DNA of 64,000 bases from Auanema rhodensis (taxonomy: Eukaryota > Nematoda > Chromadorea > Rhabditida > Rhabditidae), in the NCBI GenBank assembly GCA_964057225.1, contig OZ059900.1, positions 25,311,638 to 25,375,637 of the forward strand, read 5' to 3'. Positions within the stretch are counted from its first letter, which is position 1. Each line of letters opens with the position of its first letter. The notes under the pieces were generated by a model. That model saw only the letters and a list, made by a program, of their open reading frames with translations, was not told the DNA's origin and ran no database searches. The translations under genes were made by a program, and so were the position numbers. Shown in pieces: positions 1 through 8,891 of the stretch.

Positions 1-2393
1 ATATTTCTCATGGGAAATACTGTGTTTTTGTATTTTTCTAGTGTTCAGCATGTAAAATGCTTCATTTTAGTATGTAACACGCTGAAATTCGTTGCATTTG
101 ACGACTCATATGAACAAAAATCGATTTAATCAATATTAGCCATAAGGGGCGTGCCCTCAGAATATGCTAATTTCCTAAATTTTCTAACCCCTGTTTTTTT
201 GTCGTGAAAGTGGAACTAGACGTTGTACGAACAATTTTGAGCTAGGTTTCATTGACATTGCATGATTTGAACACATGAAATCGTAAGTCAAAACCTTGTT
301 TACAGCGAAATTTCCAAAAACTGGTTTTCCAGCATAATAAAATATTTCTCATGGGAAATACTGTGTTTTTGTATTTTTCTAGTGTTCAGAATGTAGAATG
401 CTTCATTTTAGTATGTAACACGCTGAAATTCGTTGCATTTGACGACTCATATGAACAAAAATCGATTTAATCAATATTAGCCATAAGGGGCGTGCCCTCA
501 GAATATGCTAATTTCCTTAATTTTCTAACCCCTGTTTTTTTGTCGTGAAAGTGGAACTAGACGTTGTACGAACAATTTTGAGCTAGGTTTCATTGACATT
601 GCATGAGTTTGAACACATGAAATCGTAAGTCAAAACCTTGTTTACAGCGAAATTTCCAAAAACTGGTTTTCCAGCATAATAAAATATTTCTCATGGGAAA
701 TACTGTGTTTTTGTATTTTTTTAGTGTTCAGCATGTAAAATGCTTCATTTTAGTATGTAACACGCTGAAATTCGTTGCATTTGACGACTCATATGAACAA
801 AAATCAATTTAATCAATATTAGCCATAAGGGGCGTGCCCTCAGAATATGCTAATTTCCTTAATTTTCTAACCCCTGTTTTTTTGTCGTGAAAGTGGAACT
901 AGACGTTCTACGAACAATTTTGAGCTAGGTTTCATTGACATTGCATGAGTTTGAACACATGAAATCGTAAGTCAAAACCTTGTTTACAGCGAAATTTCCA
1001 AAAACTGGTTTTCCAGCATAATAAAATATTTCTCATGGGAAAAACTGTGTTTTTGTATTCTTCTAGTGTTCAGCATGTAAAATGCTTCATTTTAGTATGT
1101 AACACACTGAAATTTGTTGCATTTGACGACTCATATGAACAAAAATTGATTTAATCAATATTAGTCATAAGGGGCGTGCCCTCAGAATATGCTAATTTCC
1201 TTAATTTTCTAACCCCTGTTTTTTTGTCGTGAAAGTGGAACTAGACGATGTACGAACAATTTTGAGCTAGGTTTCATTGACATTGCATGAGTTTGAACAC
1301 ATGAAATCGTAAGTCAAAACCTTGTTTACAGCGAAATTTCCAAAAACTGGTTTTCCAGCATAATAAAATATTTCTCATGGGAAATACTGTGTTTTTGTAT
1401 TTTTCTAGTGTTCAGCATGTAAAATGCTTCATTTTAGTATGTAACACGCTGAAATTCGTTGCAGTTGACGACTCATATGAACAAAAATCGATTTAATCAA
1501 TATTAGCCATAAGGGGCGTGCCCTCAGAATATGCTAATTTCCTTAATTTTCTAACCCCTGTTTTTTTGTCGTGAAAGTGGAACTAGACGATGTACGAACA
1601 ATTTTGAGCTAGGTTTCATTGACATTGCATGAGTTTGAACACATGAAATCGTAAGTCAAAACCTTGTTTACAGCGAAATTTCCAAAAACTGGTTTTCCAG
1701 CATAATAAAATATTTCTCATGGGAAATACTGTGTTTTTGTATTTTTCTAGTGTTCAGCATGTAAAATGCTTCATTTTAGTATGTAACACGCTGAAATTCG
1801 TTGCATTTGACGACTCATGTGAACAAAAATCGATTTAATCAATATTAGCCATAAGGGGCGTGCCCTCAGAATATGCTAATTTCCTTAATTTTCTAACCCC
1901 TGTTTTTTTGTCGTGAAAGTGGAACTAGACGTTCTACGAACAATTTTGAGCTAGGTTTCATTGACATTGCATGAGTTTGAACACATGAAATCGTAAGTCA
2001 AAACCTTGTTTACAGCGAAATTTCCAAAAACTGGTTTTCCAGCATAATAAAATATTTCTTATGGGAAAAACTGTGTTTTTGTATTTTTCTAGTGTTCAGC
2101 ATGTAAAATGCTTCATTTTAGTATGTAACACACTGAAATTTGTTGCATTTGACGACTCATATGAACAAAAATCGATTTAATCAATATTAGCCATAAGGGG
2201 CGTGCCCTCAGAATATGCTAATTTCCTTAATTTTCTAACCCCTGTTTTTTTGTCGTGAAAGTGGAACTAGACGTTGTACGAACAATTTTGAGCTAGGTTT
2301 CATTGACATTGCATGAGTTTGAACACATGAAATCGTAAGTCAAAACCTTGTTTACAACGAAATTTCCAAAAACTGGTTTTCCAGCATAATAAA
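1..2393 (+). repeat. Domain I: seven-monomer block A-B-C-D-E-F-G
   Basis: Units start at 1 (A), 342 (B), 684 (C), 1026 (D), 1368 (E), 1710 (F) and 2052 (G). A has cctaaat and a one-base deletion giving catgattt. B has cagaatgtagaatg. C has aaatcaattt and gttctacg. D has aaaaactg, acacactg, ttagtcat and gacgatg. E has gcagttgac. F has actcatgtg and gttctacg. G has ctcttatg-type leading sequence (ttcttatggg), aaaaactg and acacactg. The same order recurs at 11627-14019 and 14362-16754, and A-D alone at 8892, 17439 and 24277, so the block is an older shared module. Confidence 0.9.
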
Positions 2394-5300
2394 ATATTTC
2401 TCATGGGAAATACTGTGTTTTTGTATTTTTCTAGTGTTTAGCATGTAAAATGCTTCATTTTAGTATGTAACACGCTGAAATTTGTTGCATTTGACGACTC
2501 ATATGAACAAAAATCGATTTAATCAATATTAGCCATAAGGGGCGTGCCCTCAGAATATGCTAATTTCCTTAATTTTCTAACCCATGTTTTTTTGTCGTGA
2601 AAGTGGAACTAGACGATGTACGAACAATTTTGAGCTAGGTTTCATTGACATTGCATGAGTTTGAACACATGAAATCGTAAGTCAAAACCTTGTTTACAGC
2701 GAAATTTCCAAAAACTGGTTTTCCAGCATAATAAAATATTTCTCATGGGAAATACTGTGTTTTTGTATTTTTCTAGTGTTCAGCATGTAAAATGCTTCAT
2801 TTTAGTATGTAACACGCTGAAATTCGTTGCATTTAACGACTCATATGAACAAAAATCGATTTAATCAATATTAGCCATAAGGGGCGTGCCCTCAGAATAT
2901 GCTAATTTCCTTAATTTTCTAACCCCTGTTTTTTTGTCGTGAAAGTGGAACTAGACGTTGTACGAACAATTTTGAGCTAGGTTTCATTGACATTGCATGA
3001 GTTTGAACACATGAAATCGTAAGTCAAAACCTTGTTTACAACGAAATTTCCAAAAACTGGTTTTCCAGCATAATAAAATATTTCTCATGGGAAATACTGT
3101 GTTTTTGTATTTTTCTAGTGTTTAGCATGTAAAATGCTTCATTTTAGTATGTAACACGCTGAAATTTGTTGCATTTGACGACTCATATGAACAAAAATCG
3201 ATTTAATCAATATTAGCCATAAGGGGCGTGCCCTCAGAATTTGCTAATTTCCTTAATTTTCTAACCCCTGTTTTTTTGTCGTGAAAGTGGAACTAGACGT
3301 TGTACGAACAATTTTGAGCTAGGTTTCATTGACATTGCATGAGTTTGAACACATGAAATCGTAAGTCAAAACCTTGTTTACAGCGAAATTTCCAAAAACT
3401 GGTTTTCCAGCATAAAAAAATATTTCTCATGGGAAATACTGTGTTTTTGTATTTTTCTAGTGTTCAGCATGTAAAATGCTTCATTTTAGTATGTAACACG
3501 CTGAAATTCGTTGCATTTGACGACTCATATGAACAAAAATCGATTTAATCAATATTAGCCATAAGGGGCGTGCCCTCAGAATATGCTAATTTCCTTAATT
3601 TTCTAACCCCTGTTTTTTTGTTGTGAAAGTGGAACTAGACGTTGTACGAACAATTTTGAGCTAGGTTTCATTGACATTGCATGAGTTTGAACACATGAAA
3701 TCGTAAGTCAAAACCTTGTTTACAGCGAAATTTCCAAAAACTGGTTTTCCAGCATAATAAAATATTTCTCATGGGAAATACAGTGTTTTTGTGTTTTTGT
3801 AGTGTTCAGCATGTAAAATGCGTCATTTTAGTATGTAAAACGCTGAAATTCGTTGCATTTGACGACTCATGTGAACAAAAATCGATTTTATCAATATTAG
3901 CCATAAGGGGCGTGCCCTCAGAATATGCTAATTTCCTTAATTTTCTAACCCCTGTTTTTTTGTCGTGAAAGTGGAACTAGACGTTGTACGAACAATTTTG
4001 AGCTAGGTTTCATTGACATTGCATGAGTTTGAACACATGAAATCGTAAGTCAAAACCTTGTTTACAGCGAAATTTCCAAAAACTGGTTTTCCAGCATAAT
4101 AAAATATTTCTCATGGGAAATACTGTGTTTTCATATTTTTCTAGTGTTCAGCATGTGAAATGCTTAATTTTAGTATGTAACACGCTGAAATTCGTTGCAT
4201 TTGACGACTCATATGAACAAAAATCGGTTTAATCAATATTAGCCATAAGGGGCGTGCCCTCAGAATATGCTAATTTCCTTAATTTTCTAACCCCTGTTTT
4301 TTTGTCGTGAAAGTGGAACTAGACGTTGTACGAACAATTTTGAGCTAGGTTTCATTGACATTGCATGAGTTTGAACACATGAAATCGTAAGTCAAAACCT
4401 TGTTTACAGCGAAATTTCCAAAAACTGGTTTTCCAGCATAATAAAATATTTCTCATGGGAAATACTGTGTTTTTGTATTTTTCTAGTGTTCAGCATGTAA
4501 AATGTTTCATTTTAGTATGTAACACGCTGAAATTCGTTGCATTTGACGACTCATGTGAACAAAAATCGATTTAATCAATATTAGCCATAAGGGGCGTGCC
4601 CTCAGAATATGCTAATTTCCTTAATTTTCTAACCCCTGTTTTTTTGTCGTGAAAGTGGAACTAGACGTTCTACGAACAATTTTGAGCTAGGTTTCATTGA
4701 CATTGCATGAGTTTGAACACATGAAATCGTAAGTCAAAACCTTGTTTACAGCGAAATTTCCAAAAACTGGTTTTCCAGCATAATAAAATATTTCTCATGG
4801 GAAAAACTGTGTTTTTGTATTTTTCTAGTGTTCAGCATGTAAAATGCTTCATTTTAGTATGTAACACACTGAAATTTGTTGCATTTGACGACTCATATGA
4901 ACAAAAATCGATTTAATCAATATTAGCCATAAGGGGCGTGCCCTCAGAATATGCTAATTTCTTTAATTTTCTAACCCCTGTTTTTTTGTCGTGAAAGTGG
5001 AACTAGACGTTGTACGAACAATTTTGAGCTAGGTTTCATTGACATTGCATGAGTTTTAACACATGAAATCGTAAGTCAAAACCTTGTTTACAGCGAAATT
5101 TCCAAAAACTGGTTTTCCAGCATAATAAAATATTTCTCATGGGAAATACTGTGTTTTTGTATTTTTCTAGTGTTCAGCATGTAAAATGCTTCATTTTAGT
5201 ATGTAACACGCTGAAATTCGTTGCATTTGACGACTCATATGAACAAAAATTGATTTAATCAATATTAGCCATAAGGGGCGTGCCCTCAGAATATGCTAAT

Positions 5301-5495
5301 TTCCTTAATTTTCTAACCCCTTTTTTTTTGTCGTGAAAGTGGAACTAGACGATGTACGAACAATTTTGAGCTAGGTTTCATTGACATTGCATGAGTTTGA
5401 ACACATGAAATCGTAAGTCAAAACCTTGTTTACAGCGAAATTTCCAAAAACTGGTTTTCCAGCATAATAAAATATTTCTCATGGGAAATACTGTG

Positions 5496-5512
5496 TTTTT
5501 GTATTTTTCTAG
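5496..5512 (+). other. T-rich tract ending in AG (monomer positions 25-41)
   Basis: Two T5 runs followed by CTAG resemble a 3' splice acceptor (pyrimidine tract then AG). The tract is in nearly every monomer; Q-type units (6156, 7182, 7866) have AA in place of AG. The resemblance is sequence-level only, and there is no evidence of transcription. Confidence 0.2.
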
Positions 5513-5517
5513 TGTTC

Positions 5518-5532
5518 AGCATGTAAAATGCT
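5518..5532 (+). repeat. Short inverted repeat AGCAT-5 nt-ATGCT (positions 47-61)
   Basis: AGCAT and ATGCT are perfect reverse complements around a five-base loop. It is nested inside a second pair, GTGTT at 41-45 and AACAC at 76-80. The stem is disrupted in B-type units (C49A and A56G changes) and in O-type units (T61G), so it is not under strict constraint across the array. Confidence 0.5.
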
Positions 5533-5557
5533 TCATTTTAGTATGTAACACGCTGAA

Positions 5558-5574
5558 ATTCGTTGCATTTGACG
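5558..5574 (+). other. Weak CENP-B-box-like stretch (positions 87-103)
   Basis: Aligned to the known CENP-B box core (TTCG-4-A-2-CGGG), this stretch matches TTCG, the central A and one G of CGGG, which is six of nine core bases. Units with TTTG in place of TTCG (G, D, R, S and O types) lose part of the match. A match this weak is expected often by chance in a repeated sequence, and many organisms lack CENP-B binding. Confidence 0.12.
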
Positions 5575-5588
5575 ACTCATATGAACAA

Positions 5589-5598
5589 AAATCGATTT
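5589..5598 (+). repeat. Perfect 10-bp palindrome AAATCGATTT (positions 118-127)
   Basis: The ten bases equal their own reverse complement and contain ATCGAT. The palindrome is broken in several variant families by a CpG-type transition at the centre (TTGAT in D and X units, TCAAT in C units) or by A124G in Y/O units of domains III and V. Confidence 0.6.
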
Positions 5599-5616
5599 AA
5601 TCAATATTAGCCATAA

Positions 5617-5628
5617 GGGGCGTGCCCT
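5617..5628 (+). repeat. Invariant GC-rich inverted repeat GGGC-GT-GCCC (positions 146-157)
   Basis: GGGC at 147-150 and GCCC at 153-156 form a perfect four-base inverted repeat around GT, with a possible G-T pair outside it. It is the most GC-rich part of an otherwise AT-rich unit. I saw no substitution in this 12-bp stretch in any copy, although the CpG at its centre would be a likely mutation site. Changes do occur just outside it: C140T in D units, A142G at about 9374, A164T at about 3241. Confidence 0.6.
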
Positions 5629-5652
5629 CAGAATATGCTAATTTCCTTAATT

Positions 5653-5681
5653 TTCTAACCCCTGTTTTTTTGTCGTGAAAG
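5653..5681 (+). other. CTAAC, T7 tract and AG (positions 182-210)
   Basis: CTAAC at 184-188, a T7 run at 194-200 and AG at 209-210 are ordered and spaced like a branch point, pyrimidine tract and 3' splice acceptor (branch A to AG about 23 nt). The T7 run varies: T6 in T-type units (46155, 48548, 52305), and interrupted in X-type units (8208, 10943, 16755, 23593). This is a resemblance only. Confidence 0.2.
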
Positions 5682-5754
5682 TGGAACTAGACGTTGTACG
5701 AACAATTTTGAGCTAGGTTTCATTGACATTGCATGAGTTTGAACACATGAAATC

Positions 5755-5760
5755 GTAAGT
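5755..5760 (+). other. GTAAGT, consensus-like 5' splice donor (positions 284-289)
   Basis: The hexamer equals the intron-side donor consensus of many eukaryotes and is present in almost every monomer (GCAAGT at 20174 and 27012 units). With the AG at position 41 of the next monomer it would define a potential 100-nt intron. No transcription evidence is visible in DNA. Confidence 0.2.
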
Positions 5761-5792
5761 CAAAACCTTGTTTACAGCGAAATTTCCAAAAA

Positions 5793-5804
5793 CTGGTTTT
5801 CCAG
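5793..5804 (+). repeat. Inverted repeat CTGG-TTTT-CCAG (positions 322-333)
   Basis: A perfect four-base stem with a TTTT loop. It is conserved in nearly all units; exceptions are CTAG for CCAG at the ends of the 50255 and 54012 units and CCAT at the end of the 26328 unit. Confidence 0.5.
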
Positions 5805-5807
5805 CAT

Positions 5808-5813
5808 AATAAA
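5808..5813 (+). other. AATAAA hexamer at the monomer end (positions 337-342)
   Basis: The canonical polyadenylation hexamer closes almost every monomer on the + strand. It is lost where the end reads cataaaaaaa, just before units 3420, 31798, 41028, 42737 and 44788. In a 66% AT repeat such a hexamer is easily fortuitous. Confidence 0.2.
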
Positions 5814-8207
5814 ATATTTCTCATGGGAAAAACTGTGTTTTTGTATTTTTCTAGTGTTCAGCATGTAAAATGCTTTATTTTAATATGTAACACGCTGAAA
5901 TTCGTTGCGTTTGACGACTCATATGAACAAAAATCGATTTAATCAATATTAGCCATAAGGGGCGTGCCCTCAGAATATGCTAATTTCCTTAATTTTCTAA
6001 CCCCTGTTTTTTTGTCGTGAAAGTGGAACTAGACGTTGTACGAACAATTTTGAGCTAAGTTTCATTGACATTGCATGAGTTTGAACACATGAAATCGTAA
6101 GTCAAAACCTTGTTTACAGCGAAATTTCCAAAAACTGGTTTTCCAGCATAATAAAATATTTCTCATGAGAAATACTGTGTTTTTGTATTTTTTTAATGTT
6201 CAGCATGTAAAACGCTTCATTTTGATATGTAAAACGCTGAAATTCGTTGCATTTGACGACTCATATGAACAAAAATCGATTTAATCAATATTAGCCATAA
6301 GGGGCGTGCCCTCAGAATATGCTAATTTCCTTAATTTTCTAACCCCTGTTTTTTTGTCGTGAAAGTGGAACTAGACGTTGTACGAACAATTTTGAGCTAG
6401 GTTTCATTGACATTGCATGAGTTTGAACACATGAAATCGTAAGTCAAAACCTTGTTTACAGCGAAATTTCCAAAAACTGGTTTTCCAGCATAATAAAATA
6501 TTTCTCATGGGAAAAACTGTGTTTTTGTATTTTTCTAGTGTTCAGCATGTAAAATGCTTTATTTTAATATGTAACACGCTGAAATTCGTTGCATTTGACG
6601 ACTCATATGAACAAAAATCGATTTAATCAATATTAGCCATAAGGGGCGTGCCCTCAGAATATGCTAATTTCCTTAATTTTCTAACCCCTGTTTTTTTGTC
6701 GTGAAAGTGGAACTAGACGTTGTACGAACAATTTTGAGCTAAGTTTCATTGACATTGCATGAGTTTGAACACATGAAATCGTAAGTCAAAACCTTGTTTA
6801 CAGCGAAATTTCCAAAAACTGGTTTTCCAGCATAATAAAATATTTCTCATGGGAAAAACTGTGTTTTTGTATTTTTCTAGTGTTCAGCATGTAAAATGCT
6901 TTATTTTAATATGTAACACGCTGAAATTCGTTGCATTTGACGACTCATATGAACAAAAATCGATTTAATCAATATTAGCCATAAGGGGCGTGCCCTCAGA
7001 ATATGCTAATTTCCTTAATTTTCTAACCCCTGTTTTTTTGTCGTGAAAGTGGAACTAGACGTTGTACGAACAATTTTGAGCTAAGTTTCATTGACATTGC
7101 ATGAGTTTGAACACATGAAATCGTAAGTCAAAACCTTGTTTACAGCGAAATTTCCAAAAACTGGTTTTCCAGCATAATAAAATATTTCTCATGAGAAATA
7201 CTGTGTTTTTGTATTTTTTTAATGTTCAGCATGTGAAACGCTTCATTTTGATATGTAAAACGCTGAAATTCGTTGCATTTGACGACTCATATGAACAAAA
7301 ATCGATTTAATCAATATTAGCCATAAGGGGCGTGCCCTCAGAATATGCTAATTTCCTTAATTTTCTAACCCCTGTTTTTTTGTCGTGAAAGTGGAACTAG
7401 ACGTTGTACGAACAATTTTGAGCTAGGTTTCATTGACATTGCATGAGTTTGAACACATGAAATCGTAAGTCAAAACCTTGTTTACAGCGAAATTTCCAAA
7501 AACTGGTTTTCCAGCATAATAAAATATTTCTCATGGGAAAAACTGTGTTTTTGTATTTTTCTAGTGTTCAGCATGTAAAATGCTTTATTTTAATATGTAA
7601 CACGCTGAAATTCGTTGCATTTGACGACTCATATGAACAAAAATCGATTTAATCAATATTAGCCATAAGGGGCGTGCCCTCAGAATATGCTAATTTCCTT
7701 AATTTTCTAACCCCTGTTTTTTTGTCGTGAAAGTGGAACTAGACGTTGTACGAACAATTTTGAGCTAAGTTTCATTGACATTGCATGAGTTTGAACACAT
7801 GAAATCGTAAGTCAAAACCTTGTTTACAGCGAAATTTCCAAAAACTGGTTTTCCAGCATAATAAAATATTTCTCATGAGAAATACTGTGTTTTTGTATTT
7901 TTTTAATGTTCAGCATGTAAAACGCTTCATTTTGATATGTAAAACGCTGAAATTCGTTGCATTTGACGACTCATATGAACAAAAATCGATTTTATCAATA
8001 TTAGCCATAAGGGGCGTGCCCTCAGAATATGCTAATTTCCTTAATTTTCTAACCCCTGTTTTTTTGTCGTGAAAGTGGAACTAGACGTTGTACGAACAAT
8101 TTTGAGCTAGGTTTCATTGACATTGCATGAGTTTGAACACATGAAATCGTAAGTCAAAACCTTGTTTACAGCGAAATTTCCAAAAACTGGTTTTCCAGCA
8201 TAATAAA
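5814..8207 (+). repeat. Domain I: local P/Q dimer amplification, P-Q-P-P-Q-P-Q
   Basis: Seven units start at 5814 (P), 6156 (Q), 6498 (P), 6840 (P), 7182 (Q), 7524 (P) and 7866 (Q). P has aaaaactg, gctttattttaatatg and agctaagttt. Q has catgagaaat, a T7 run followed by aatg, and gatatgtaaaacg. I find neither type elsewhere in the window. Individual copies carry private changes: gcgtttgac in the first P, atgtgaaacg in the second Q, A128T in the last Q. This is a recent, local duplication confined to about 2.4 kb. Confidence 0.9.
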
Positions 8208-8891
8208 ATATTTCTCATGGGAAATACTGTGTTTTTGTATTTTTCTAGTGTTCAGCATGTAAAATGCTTCATTTTAGTATGTAACACGCTGAAATTCGTT
8301 GCATTTGACGACTCATATGAACAAAAATTGATTTAATCAATATTAGCCATAAGGGGCGTGCCCTCAGAATATGCTAATTTCCTTAATTTTCTAACCCCTT
8401 TTTTTCTGTCGTGAAAGTGGAACTAGACGATGTACGAACAATTTTGAGCTAGGTTTCATTGACATTGCATGAGTTTGAACACATGAAATCGTAAGTCAAA
8501 ACCTTGTTTACAGCGAAATTTCCAAAAACTGGTTTTCCAGCATAATAAAATATTTCTCATGGGAAATACTGTGTTTTTGTATTTTTCTAGTGTTCAGCAT
8601 GTAAAATGCTTCATTTTAGTATGTAACACGCTGAAATTCGTTGCATTTGACGACTCATATGAACAAAAATCGATTTAATCAATATTAGCCATAAGGGGCG
8701 TGCCCTCAGAATATGCTAATTTCCTTAATTTTCTAACCCCTGTTTTTTTGTCGTGAAAGTGGAACTAGACGTTGTACGAACAATTTTGAGCTAGGTTTCA
8801 TTGACATTGCATGAGTTTGAACACATGAAATCGTAAGTCAAAACCTTGTTTACAGCGAAATTTCCAAAAACTGGTTTTCCAGCATAATAAA
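8208..8891 (+). repeat. Domain I: X and K monomers closing the block
   Basis: The unit at 8208 is X type (aaattgattt, a T7 run interrupted as tttttttctg, gacgatg). The unit at 8550 is canonical. The X-K pair before an A unit is repeated at 10943, 16755 and 23593, marking the end of the HOR in domains I-III. Confidence 0.85.

Larger units (their letters stand above)
2394..5813 (+). repeat. Domain I: ten-monomer diverse block
   Basis: Units start at 2394, 2736, 3078, 3420, 3762, 4104, 4446, 4788, 5130 and 5472. They include two units sharing gtgtttagc (2394, 3078), one with gcatttaacg (2736), an O-like unit with tacagtg, gcgtcat and the A128T stop loss (3762), a Y-like unit with gtgaaatgcttaat (4104), F- and G-like units (4446, 4788), an X-like unit (5130) and the canonical unit (5472). 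The O-Y and G-X-K successions reappear in domain III, so this block looks like an ancestral version of the later 20-mer. That ancestry is inferred from variant order only. Confidence 0.8.
5472..5813 (+). repeat. Reference satellite monomer (K type, canonical)
   Basis: This unit carries the majority base at every site I compared, so I use it to number monomer positions 1-342. Composition is 57 C, 59 G and the rest A/T. It has ten CpG sites (positions 80, 90, 102, 122, 150, 203, 221, 228, 283, 307), about the number expected from base content (57 x 59 / 342 = 9.8). The frame from the ATG at position 10 meets TAA at 127, and further stops follow in the same frame (TGA, TAG and others), so the unit is not coding. 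The length equals 2 x 171 and lies in the di-nucleosomal size range common among satellites, but I saw no convincing internal duplication of a 171-bp half. Confidence 0.95.

Noticed and set aside
3771-3968. 65-codon open frame, repeated with variants about two dozen times, as a protein-coding gene family
   Set aside because: It lies wholly inside the satellite unit. The same frame is closed by TAA in most monomers and is open only where A128T occurs. There is no sign of coding constraint, and other stops follow at once.
5472-5813. Monomer as an internal 171-bp dimer
   Set aside because: The two halves share only scattered words such as gcat, gaac and aatcg at inconsistent offsets (about 160 and 176), which is not convincing.
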